In this document: positions 16,935 through 23,962 of the stretch, piece by piece
Layout: the number at the start of each line of letters is the position of its first letter
Position numbering within the stretch: the first letter of the stretch is position 1
The notes under the pieces: generated by a model
Told to the model about the DNA's origin: nothing
Databases searched by the model: none
The model's input: only the letters and a program-made list of their open reading frames with translations
NCBI GenBank assembly: GCA_019751945.1
Contig: JAIEMT010000034.1
Location: 1-43,145 of the forward strand
From: a bacterium
GTDB taxonomy: Bacteria; Bdellovibrionota; UBA1018
Length of the DNA stretch: 43,145 nucleotides
Direction of reading: 5' to 3'
Translations under genes and position numbers: made by a program

Positions 16935-18273
16935 AACTGTTTACATCGTTCACAGCATTGATACAGAGGGTCCTCTTTACGAACCGATCACAGCGACGTT
17001 TGAACGACTGAAATCTATTTTCAATATCGAGCTTGAGGCTACCGAAGAAAATCTTCTCGCCATCCAAAAAAAACAAATCAATCTCGGTGGAAAAGAGCAG
17101 GATGTTGCGGAAGTGTTTTCACCTCACAACATCACTTACTACGACAGTTGGCAGAAAATCGATGCGATGCTCGAAGAAGTGACCTCGGCTCATTTTAGAA
17201 ATCTCTTGCCGGACTCCTTCGGAGACGGATGGATATTTAACTGGCATTGTTTAGATTTAGTGGGATTCAAAGATAATCCGCGGCGACGTGAACTGGGCTA
17301 CGGCAAAGTATTTGAGCACTATAAAAATTTGGTCGATCGATCAAATCCGAAATCTAAAGACGCCCTGCATTTTCATTATCACCCCGTGCCCTTTAGTAAA
17401 GCCGCCAATGTCTGCGCTACGCATTTCTTTTCAAACTCGAACTCCCTGTTCGAAATTCTCTCTCGTCGAATCATCGATCACAATTGGTTTCCGGCAGCTT
17501 TTCGAGCGGGCTTCCACTGCGAACGTCCAGACAGCCACTGGTTTTTAGAACAATATGTTCCTTTCGACTTCTCGAGCCAAGCCGTCGATGACTCCAAACT
17601 TGCAAATCAACGAGATCTGGCGGCTGGTCGATACGGGGATTGGAGGCAGGCTCCTAGAAATTGGCAGCCCTATCACCCTGATCATGATGATTATCAAAAA
17701 CCGGGAAACTGCCGCCGCTGGATTACTCGATGTTTGAACATGCCGGGCTCGCGCTTACGAATGCTCGAACAACCCCATGTCGATCAAGCCTTTGAAGAAG
17801 CGGGCTCAGGAAAGCCCACTATTTTGGCTTTCACCAATCATGACTTTAGAGACATGCGCTCTGAAATCGACGCAACTCGCGAAATGATCCGCTCAGCAGC
17901 ATCCCGTTTTCCAAAGGTGAAGTTCAAGTATTGCGAAGCCAAAGAGGCAATGCGCTTGGCGCTTCAACTCAAACCCACGCCGCCTTGTAAACTTCGGTTT
18001 GAGTTCGAAGGAAATCGACTTTTCATTCGATCCGACATGAAGCCCTTCGGACCCCAACCTTTCCTTGCCCTAAAGACAAAAGCTGGCGAGTACCATCATG
18101 ACAATCTTGATTTTCAGGAATCGGGACATCTCTGGAGCTACACCTTAGATGGACAGACCTTCCACCTCAATCAAATTGAAAGGATAGGCGTCGGAACTTG
18201 CGATGCTTATGGAAACTCCACTACCCTAGTGATGGATCTCGCTACACGCGAAACCAAGCTTACCCACAACTAG
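16927..18273 (+). CDS. Polysaccharide-deacetylase-like protein
   Basis: The 448-residue protein resembles the NodB-fold carbohydrate esterase group. An acidic strand end in VHSIDTEGP occupies the place of the catalytic aspartates. HFHYHPVPF could give the paired metal histidines, and AFRAGFHCERP resembles the R-x-G loop. TNHDFRDM contributes further histidine and aspartate residues. The last 100 residues (after about 345) form a separate beta-rich part. Such proteins occur in LPS and capsule clusters, where substrate and even activity are often unproven. It has no signal peptide, so it would act in the cytoplasm, unlike secreted chitin deacetylases. It is the last gene of the plus-strand operon and stops 2 nt before a convergent gene. 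Confidence 0.65.
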   Translation: MPETVYIVHSIDTEGPLYEPITATFERLKSIFNIELEATEENLLAIQKKQINLGGKEQDVAEVFSPHNITYYDSWQKIDAMLEEVTSAHFRNLLPDSFGDGWIFNWHCLDLVGFKDNPRRRELGYGKVFEHYKNLVDRSNPKSKDALHFHYHPVPFSKAANVCATHFFSNSNSLFEILSRRIIDHNWFPAAFRAGFHCERPDSHWFLEQYVPFDFSSQAVDDSKLANQRDLAAGRYGDWRQAPRNWQPYHPDHDDYQKPGNCRRWITRCLNMPGSRLRMLEQPHVDQAFEEAGSGKPTILAFTNHDFRDMRSEIDATREMIRSAASRFPKVKFKYCEAKEAMRLALQLKPTPPCKLRFEFEGNRLFIRSDMKPFGPQPFLALKTKAGEYHHDNLDFQESGHLWSYTLDGQTFHLNQIERIGVGTCDAYGNSTTLVMDLATRETKLTHN

Positions 18274-18275
18274 CC

Positions 18276-20078
18276 TTAAACAGCCGCAAAACGCCTAAAA
18301 TCGGCGTGCTGAGCTACAAGATCCTGGTAAGTGCCCTGAGTGATTAAACGACCTTTTTGGAAAAAGTAGAGCTGATCACAACGCGCTACCGTGCTCAATC
18401 GATGCGCGATCACGATGATGGTTTTCTTTCCTCTCAAGCGCTCTATCGCATGGATCACTGCTTTTTCAGTGTCATTGTCGAGAGCCGATGTCGCTTCGTC
18501 TAGAACCAAAACCTTCGGATCGAAATAGAGCGCTCGAGCAATTCCGATACGCTGCCGTTGACCACCGGAAAGTCGCACACCTCGATCACCGACCTCCGTT
18601 TCAAGGCCGTTGGGCAACGAACGTACGAACTCATCCAATTGGGCGTCTTTGAGTGCACGCCAAATTTGTTCCTCGCTGACTTCTTGATCCCGTACCCCGA
18701 AGGCAATGTTTTTCCGAATGGTGTCGTCGGAGAGATAGATCGTCTGAGGAATGTAGCCGATCTGGCTTTGCCAATCCTCAAGGCACTCGGCGATGTTCAT
18801 CCCATCTACAAGAATTTTTCCCTGCTCAATCGGAAGAAGGCCCAGTAACGCATCGACCGCCGTAGATTTACCAGCCCCAGATTGCCCGACAAAAGCCACA
18901 GACTGCCCACAAAGAATGGAAAGACTCAGGCCCTCGAGCGAAGTACCCCGCTCCCCAGGATAGCGATGGGTGACATTCTGATATTCGATTCCTTTTGAAA
19001 TCGTCCAAGGAGACTTCCGACGGGGCTCTTTCACGAAAGCCGATTGCCCCGTCAATCTCGCCCCCTCCAATGTTTGCATGTCATTGTAAACATCGTTGAT
19101 TCGCGGAATGTATTGTCGAGCTGCAATCAATCCATTCACGATTCGATTAAAGGAGGGCATCAATCTAAACGCTGCGACAGCGAACAGTGCCAAGCTCGGA
19201 ATAATGGTACGAGGGTCGCGCCCAGACAAGAGCACACTCAGTACATAGAGAGTCAGGCCAGCAGTAGCGAGCGTCTCCAGAAACAGGCGCGGAAACTGAC
19301 TAATGGTGTAACTGACCCGACTGGCGTGACAAAATCCATCACTGTGGCGAAGTACCGATTCCGAAAAAAAGTTCTCGCAACCCAAAACCTTAATCTCTTT
19401 AATTCCAGAGAAGGTCTGCTCCAACCACTTGGCAAGCTGCTTGTCGTGAAAGGCTTGTTGTTCTCCGATCTCACGAGTTCGTCTGCGAACCAGAAAATAC
19501 AAACCCGCTGTCAGGCTACCCAGGAAGGCAATGGATCCTAAGGTCAGCCACGGCTGAACCACGAACAACATGACCATCACAACAGTCAGAACAGAAATTT
19601 CGCTGAGTACGAGCAGAAGCGGCATCACCACGCTGATAATGACACTTTGAGCGGTCCTCACTTTACGCGTGAGCTCTACTGGGCTGTTATTCAGAAAGAA
19701 AAGGTAGGGGCTACGAAGATAGGCTCCAAGAATTCGACGTTCGAACGAAAGCTGGCGGTTCACCAGGAATCGAGCCTGAATTTCAGACAAAAATCCCAGA
19801 TATAATCCCTTAAAAAGAATGACGCCTACCATTCCCAAACCTAAGAAAATGAGAAAAGAGGAAGGAGAGCTCACACGAGAAAATTTATAGAGAGCATTCA
19901 GCTTTTGACTGGATTCAATCATCGCCGGATCATTCACGAGTGCAACGAATGGAAAAAAAAGTCCGATACTCACCGTCTCAAGAAACGCACCGATGAAAAT
20001 CAAAAATACGAGGAGGAATGCCCTACTCTTCTCACGGGAATCTAGAAAATAGAGGAGCTTTTTAAAATCCTGCATCAA
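18276..20078 (-). CDS. ABC-type lipid-linked glycan flippase (PglK/MsbA-like)
   Basis: The 600-residue half-transporter fuses a six-helix membrane domain (about residues 1-330) to an ATPase domain. Walker A is GQSGAGKST (398-406, Lys404), the signature motif LSGGQ is at 503-507, and Walker B VLVLDE at 523-528 is followed by ATSALD. It would work as a homodimer. The membrane domain features around LRSPYLFFLNNSP recall PglK/WlaB flippases that move undecaprenyl-linked glycans, rather than drug exporters. It overlaps the NeuD-like gene by 4 nt and is likely the route by which the glycan reaches the periplasm. MsbA-type lipid transport is an alternative. Confidence 0.85.
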   Translation of the reverse strand: MMQDFKKLLYFLDSREKSRAFLLVFLIFIGAFLETVSIGLFFPFVALVNDPAMIESSQKLNALYKFSRVSSPSSFLIFLGLGMVGVILFKGLYLGFLSEIQARFLVNRQLSFERRILGAYLRSPYLFFLNNSPVELTRKVRTAQSVIISVVMPLLLVLSEISVLTVVMVMLFVVQPWLTLGSIAFLGSLTAGLYFLVRRRTREIGEQQAFHDKQLAKWLEQTFSGIKEIKVLGCENFFSESVLRHSDGFCHASRVSYTISQFPRLFLETLATAGLTLYVLSVLLSGRDPRTIIPSLALFAVAAFRLMPSFNRIVNGLIAARQYIPRINDVYNDMQTLEGARLTGQSAFVKEPRRKSPWTISKGIEYQNVTHRYPGERGTSLEGLSLSILCGQSVAFVGQSGAGKSTAVDALLGLLPIEQGKILVDGMNIAECLEDWQSQIGYIPQTIYLSDDTIRKNIAFGVRDQEVSEEQIWRALKDAQLDEFVRSLPNGLETEVGDRGVRLSGGQRQRIGIARALYFDPKVLVLDEATSALDNDTEKAVIHAIERLRGKKTIIVIAHRLSTVARCDQLYFFQKGRLITQGTYQDLVAQHADFRRFAAV

Positions 20079-20686
20079 TGAATCCCTTTAATGACCGTGC
20101 GATCTGCAACATCTCGGGTCACTGTCGCACCGGCTCCAACGATAGCTCCTGACCCAATTCGAATTCCCTGAATCACGGAAGCTCCAGTTCCGATATGGGC
20201 TCGATCGCCGACCACCACACCTCCGGAAAGCGTGACACCAGGCGCCACGTGGACATGCGCTCCAAGCTGACAGTCATGGTCGATGGAAGCCCGGGTATTC
20301 ACAATCGAGTTCACTGCAATCTCAACACCGGTTTGAATCACTGCCCCCGCCATGACTTGAGAGCCCTCGCCCAGCTGGTACTTCAGAGGCAAAATGGCTG
20401 ACGGATGAACGAGCGTCGCAAACCGAAATCCCTTAGCCTGGTAAATCTCAAAAATCTTAGCCCGAACACTGGTATCGGAAGTGCTCCCGACACCGTTCAC
20501 CAACTCGACTTCCGTTGGCTGCAGTTGAACGAGGGCCTCATCGGTTCCAAGATAGGAAACACTTGAAGAGAGTGAGGTCTCTGAGAGATCAGTATAGCCC
20601 CGGACCTGGCGCTGACACTGTGCAAGCAAATCCGCCAGTACTCGGGCATGCCCGCCTCCGCCAATAATGATTAAGGCTTTGTTCAT
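20075..20686 (-). CDS. NeuD/PglD-family left-handed beta-helix acyltransferase
   Basis: The 203-residue protein has the N-terminal nucleotide-sugar-binding motif IIGGGGHARVL and a C-terminal hexapeptide-repeat helix (about residues 95-200) with the expected histidine (ASIDHDCQLG). Family members acetylate the C4 amine of bacillosamine or legionaminic precursors (PglD, LegH) or O-acetylate sialic acid (NeuD). It could be the LegH enzyme for this locus, or could acetylate an amine exposed by the PIG-L enzymes. It is the first gene of a two-gene minus-strand unit with the flippase. Its promoter leaves only 6 nt before the ATG. Confidence 0.8.
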   Translation of the reverse strand: MNKALIIIGGGGHARVLADLLAQCQRQVRGYTDLSETSLSSSVSYLGTDEALVQLQPTEVELVNGVGSTSDTSVRAKIFEIYQAKGFRFATLVHPSAILPLKYQLGEGSQVMAGAVIQTGVEIAVNSIVNTRASIDHDCQLGAHVHVAPGVTLSGGVVVGDRAHIGTGASVIQGIRIGSGAIVGAGATVTRDVADRTVIKGIH

Positions 20687-20692
20687 GGCTTT

Positions 20693-20721
20693 GTTATCTC
20701 ATACTCCACTAAGATAGTCAG
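20693..20721 (-). promoter_or_regulatory. Promoter of the NeuD-ABC unit
   Basis: On the minus strand CTGACT (20721-20716), a 17-nt spacer and GATAAC (20698-20693) end 6 nt before the ATG at 20686. The predicted transcription start coincides with the start codon. A plus-strand promoter (TTGCTA 20723-20728, 16 nt, TTAATC 20745-20750) for the divergent gene begins 2 nt away. Confidence 0.5.
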
Positions 20722-20759
20722 GTTGCTAATTTACGGGGATTAAGTTAATCAAAAATCAC

Positions 20760-21473
20760 ATGGTAGCAAAGAACAAACTATTAGTAGTCGCGGCCCACCC
20801 CGACGATGAAGTCTTAGGTTGTGGGGCAACCGTAGCAAAACGAGTGAGCCAGGGCTGGGAAGCCTACCTCCTGATTTTGACCAAGGGGGTAGCCGGACGT
20901 TATTCCTCCCAACCGGACGCCGCAACCCTGAAAGCCGTGGAAACAGAAACGACTCAACTGGGTGCCGAGATCGACAAAGCCACTGCAGCAATCGGCTTTA
21001 AGAAGGTTTTCCGAGCAAGCTTTCCCGACAATCGAATGGACACCGTCAGCAGAATGGACGTGTCCCAAGAAATTCTCACTGTTTTGAAAGAAGTGAGACC
21101 CACCACGATCTTCACTCATCATCCTGGGGACTATAATTGGGACCACACGATTGCTTTTGATTCTGTCATGATGGCGGCCAGAAGCAGTCCGGGTGAGTTT
21201 GCACCTCAAGAAATTCTTTCCTTTGAAGTTCCTTCATCCACCGAAAGATCTTGGCAGAGCGAAGAACGCACCTTTCGTCCCAATGTTTATGTGAACATCA
21301 AGGGTTCCATCGATAAGAAGAAATTAGCCCTGAGTTACTATGCTTCTGAGAAAAGACCCTACCCCCACCCCAGAAGCATTGAAGCGTTGGAATACCTCTC
21401 TCGAAAAAGAGGATCTGAAGTGGGTTTGGAATATGCAGAGGCATTTCATTTAATTCGACGAACTGAGGAGTAA
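20760..21473 (+). CDS. PIG-L/LmbE family N-deacetylase (second of two)
   Basis: The 237-residue protein has AHPDDE (His13, Asp15, Asp16), and a metal site later on formed around HHPGDYNWDH (His120 to His129). This is the zinc-binding set of the family. It is clearly related to the enzyme at 11967-12635 but not a recent copy; most of the sequence between motifs differs. It is again directly followed by a formyltransferase, which implies a conserved two-step swap of N-acetyl for N-formyl. It is the first gene of the plus-strand group reaching 25778 and is transcribed away from the NeuD gene. The possible promoter ends 9 nt before the ATG. Confidence 0.83.
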   Translation: MVAKNKLLVVAAHPDDEVLGCGATVAKRVSQGWEAYLLILTKGVAGRYSSQPDAATLKAVETETTQLGAEIDKATAAIGFKKVFRASFPDNRMDTVSRMDVSQEILTVLKEVRPTTIFTHHPGDYNWDHTIAFDSVMMAARSSPGEFAPQEILSFEVPSSTERSWQSEERTFRPNVYVNIKGSIDKKKLALSYYASEKRPYPHPRSIEALEYLSRKRGSEVGLEYAEAFHLIRRTEE

Positions 21474-21476
21474 TCT

Positions 21477-22142
21477 TTGTCTCGGATTATTGTCATCGGC
21501 GGCATTGAGAGCACCTATTCGAATGCCCAAGTTCTTCACAGTCTGGGAGAAGAAATCCTTCTTCTGGTTACCCGAGGCCCGCAAAGTCCGGGATGGGAAG
21601 GTGTCGACATGATCGACGAATCTCAATTCCCATTTTCATCTCAAGTAAAAAAACTCACTGTCCAAAGAAACATTAACGATCACATTGCCGAGTTCAAAAG
21701 TTTAAAGCCCGATTTCATTTACTCTTTAGGCTGGCAACAGGTTTACAGCAAAGAACTCCTGAGCATCTGCCCGGTGATTGGAATTCATGAGAGCTTATTG
21801 CCCGAAGGAGCAGGTCCCACACCTATCGCAAATGTCATTCTTCACGATGTTCCACGTACCGGAGTGAGTCTCTTCTGGCTCGATGGAGGAATGGACACCG
21901 GACCGTTGATAGGACAGCTTTGTGGAAACCTCGATCCTCGGGAGGCAAATGCAACCGATCTCTATCGAGAGGCGATGGAACTCGAAAAACACCTGTTAGA
22001 AATGTACGTGCCACAGATCCGAAGTGGGAGAGCACCATCTATTCCGCAGGACTTCTCGAAACGAACCACCTATCAAAAACTTCGGTGGGAAAACTGGCCG
22101 TCTGAGAAAGTAGCTCGGGCTCGAGTTTATCCTTATGCTTGA
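21477..22142 (+). CDS. Formyltransferase-family protein (second of two), short form
   Basis: The 221-residue protein has the catalytic core only. IGIHESLLPEGAGPTP carries His104 and the proline loop, and WLDGGMDTGPL carries Asp140. Gly102 replaces the usual Asn102, as in the first formyltransferase. The C-terminal OB domain present at 11086-11970 is missing. The TTG start is supported by GAGGAG, 6 nt upstream, inside the end of the deacetylase gene. It probably formylates the amine exposed by its partner deacetylase. The loss of the arginine in the RG pair after the loop (here EGAG) means activity should not be taken for granted. Confidence 0.72.
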   Translation: MSRIIVIGGIESTYSNAQVLHSLGEEILLLVTRGPQSPGWEGVDMIDESQFPFSSQVKKLTVQRNINDHIAEFKSLKPDFIYSLGWQQVYSKELLSICPVIGIHESLLPEGAGPTPIANVILHDVPRTGVSLFWLDGGMDTGPLIGQLCGNLDPREANATDLYREAMELEKHLLEMYVPQIRSGRAPSIPQDFSKRTTYQKLRWENWPSEKVARARVYPYA

Positions 22143-23277
22143 GAAGCAAAGCCTTACCATTGAGCCCTGTCTACCCACTGAAGAACATGCTCTACTGATT
22201 CTGAAATGGCGAAATGATCCTGAAACTTTGGCCATGTTCTTTCATCATGAGCCTAAAACTTGGGAAAGATTTTGGAACGAATATAAAAACGAGTACTTCA
22301 ATTTCGAAAAGGCTCCGCCCATTTTTGTAACTGAGAATGGAAAGCGTTTAGCCTTTCTCAGATTTAAATCCATTCAACACCCGTACGCTCTCCACGGAAA
22401 CTCCTGCGATATCTCTATCAATGTCAATCCTGCAGAACGAGGTAGAGGCGTTGGCACCGATGCTCTGAAACTTGCAAATCAATACCTGGCGAAAGCCGGA
22501 ATGGACTATGTTGTTGCGGAAGTTCGCAAAGAAAACACGGGCTCTTTTCGAGCGTTTAAGAACAGTGGCTATCAAGTTCTCGATCAACGGCAGAAGCTAA
22601 TTCCAGATACCGGTGAAGTCTGCGACATCTATCTGCTTCACTCCCCGATTGGATCCAGGAAGCGAGGACTCTTCTTAGACCTCGATGGAACGTTGGCGGA
22701 TAGCCTAGATGCTCTTAAGTCGGTCTATTATGAATTTTTGGAGTCTACTGGAAAATCCGGTTCAGAAAAAGAATTCAACTCGCTGAATGGCCCGAGCCTC
22801 CTCGAAGTCATTCGCACGCTCAAGGCCACTTACGCCTTGCCTGAGTCGGTCGATTCTCTCATTGAGAAATATATGAACTTGGTGAGAAAGGCTTATCAGT
22901 CTGTCCCGGCTAAACCGGGTGCAGAAATTTTGCTTCAAACAGCGGTGAGAAATGGCTGGACCTGCGGAGTTGTCACTTCCAATCTGGAGACCTTAACCCT
23001 GGAGTGGTTAAAATCGCGGAACCTGGACCGGTTTGTTTCCTGCGTGGTGGGTCTAGAATCGATTCAAAACGGAAAGCCTGCTCCAGATCCCTATTTGCTA
23101 GGACTTCAGCGAGCCAATACAACCGCCCCTCTCTCTCTCGCAGTGGAAGACACTCAAACCGGGTATCAGTCTGCTACGAGCGCCGGAATCAAGACGTTCC
23201 TTGTTGGTGCAGAGGGATCTTTAAAGTCGTTGCAGGAACTGACTCCCCTCCTTGGTGATGATCCCCATGGCACTTAA
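22135..23277 (+). CDS. Fusion of GNAT N-acetyltransferase and HAD phosphatase
   Basis: This 380-residue protein joins two enzymes. Residues 1-165 are a GNAT acetyltransferase with the acetyl-CoA motif RGRGVGTDAL and the downstream NTGSFRAFKNSGY. This pattern is shared with PseH, which acetylates the 4-amine of the pseudaminic precursor. Residues about 176-375 are a HAD hydrolase: FLDLDGTLADS (nucleophile and acid aspartates), VVTSN, a lysine in NGKPAPDPY and VEDTQTGYQSA. This places it with the beta-phosphoglucomutase/phosphoglycolate-phosphatase branch. It overlaps the formyltransferase by 8 nt and the NUDIX gene start. The two domains may act on successive intermediates of one sugar. No PseH is seen elsewhere in the window. 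Confidence 0.82.
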   Translation: MLEKQSLTIEPCLPTEEHALLILKWRNDPETLAMFFHHEPKTWERFWNEYKNEYFNFEKAPPIFVTENGKRLAFLRFKSIQHPYALHGNSCDISINVNPAERGRGVGTDALKLANQYLAKAGMDYVVAEVRKENTGSFRAFKNSGYQVLDQRQKLIPDTGEVCDIYLLHSPIGSRKRGLFLDLDGTLADSLDALKSVYYEFLESTGKSGSEKEFNSLNGPSLLEVIRTLKATYALPESVDSLIEKYMNLVRKAYQSVPAKPGAEILLQTAVRNGWTCGVVTSNLETLTLEWLKSRNLDRFVSCVVGLESIQNGKPAPDPYLLGLQRANTTAPLSLAVEDTQTGYQSATSAGIKTFLVGAEGSLKSLQELTPLLGDDPHGT

Positions 23278-23962
23278 AACCTATCCGATCACTCTCCCCT
23301 TTTCAGTTCACACGACGAATCAGAAAAAACTTTGGGAGAGCTCTGTCGAAAAGCGTGTGGATACCCTTTGGGAAAGAGAGAAAGCAAAACGCGGTGAACA
23401 CCTCTTTAACGGTACCACCCTACTTGTCGATTTTATTGGCCCCGCTAGCGTTTCTGTTACTTCCAGCGAGTATAAATACTTCTTAGCTCAAAGCTTGGAT
23501 TCAACTCTCAGATCTGAAATGAAACTGAGGGCTCTTGCCGTAACCGGTCTAGCTTCCTACCAAGACTCGATCCTCCTGGGAAAACGATCGCAAACGGTTC
23601 AGACAGAAGCAGGTGTTTGGGAACTGGTTCCTGCTGGAGGAGTCACCTCAGACAAGATTCGAAGTGATGGAAACGTGGACTTCCTTCAACAGCTCCTTCA
23701 AGAACTAGAAGAAGAAACAGGCCTAGCAGGCAACGCCGTTCAAGATCTGAAACCCTTTGCTCTCGTCGAAGATGAAACTTTAGGAACTTTAGACATCGGC
23801 ATCGAGATCTCCCTGAAGAGCCTAGACTCGCTTCTGACAAGTTCGGAGGAATATGAGAAAATTCATCTTGTTCCCCGAAATAAACTCAGCAGTTTCAGCT
23901 TAGAGAATTCCATGGCGCCTGTTTCTAAAAAATTCTTAGAAAAAATCTATGGCCACATCTGA
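23267..23962 (+). CDS. NUDIX hydrolase with a modified NUDIX box
   Basis: The 231-residue protein has a NUDIX box near residues 125-155. GG is followed by an enlarged loop, then QELEEETGL in place of the consensus REUxEExGU. The metal-binding glutamates are kept, but the Arg is Gln and the upstream Glu position is not evident. About 85 residues precede the domain. Family members cleave nucleoside diphosphates linked to another group, including UDP-sugars. Its place after a GNAT-HAD fusion suggests it acts on the same nucleotide sugar. Of the in-frame starts at 23252, 23258 and 23267, I favour 23267 because GGTGA lies 8 nt upstream. It overlaps both neighbours. Confidence 0.7.
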   Translation: MALKTYPITLPFSVHTTNQKKLWESSVEKRVDTLWEREKAKRGEHLFNGTTLLVDFIGPASVSVTSSEYKYFLAQSLDSTLRSEMKLRALAVTGLASYQDSILLGKRSQTVQTEAGVWELVPAGGVTSDKIRSDGNVDFLQQLLQELEEETGLAGNAVQDLKPFALVEDETLGTLDIGIEISLKSLDSLLTSSEEYEKIHLVPRNKLSSFSLENSMAPVSKKFLEKIYGHI

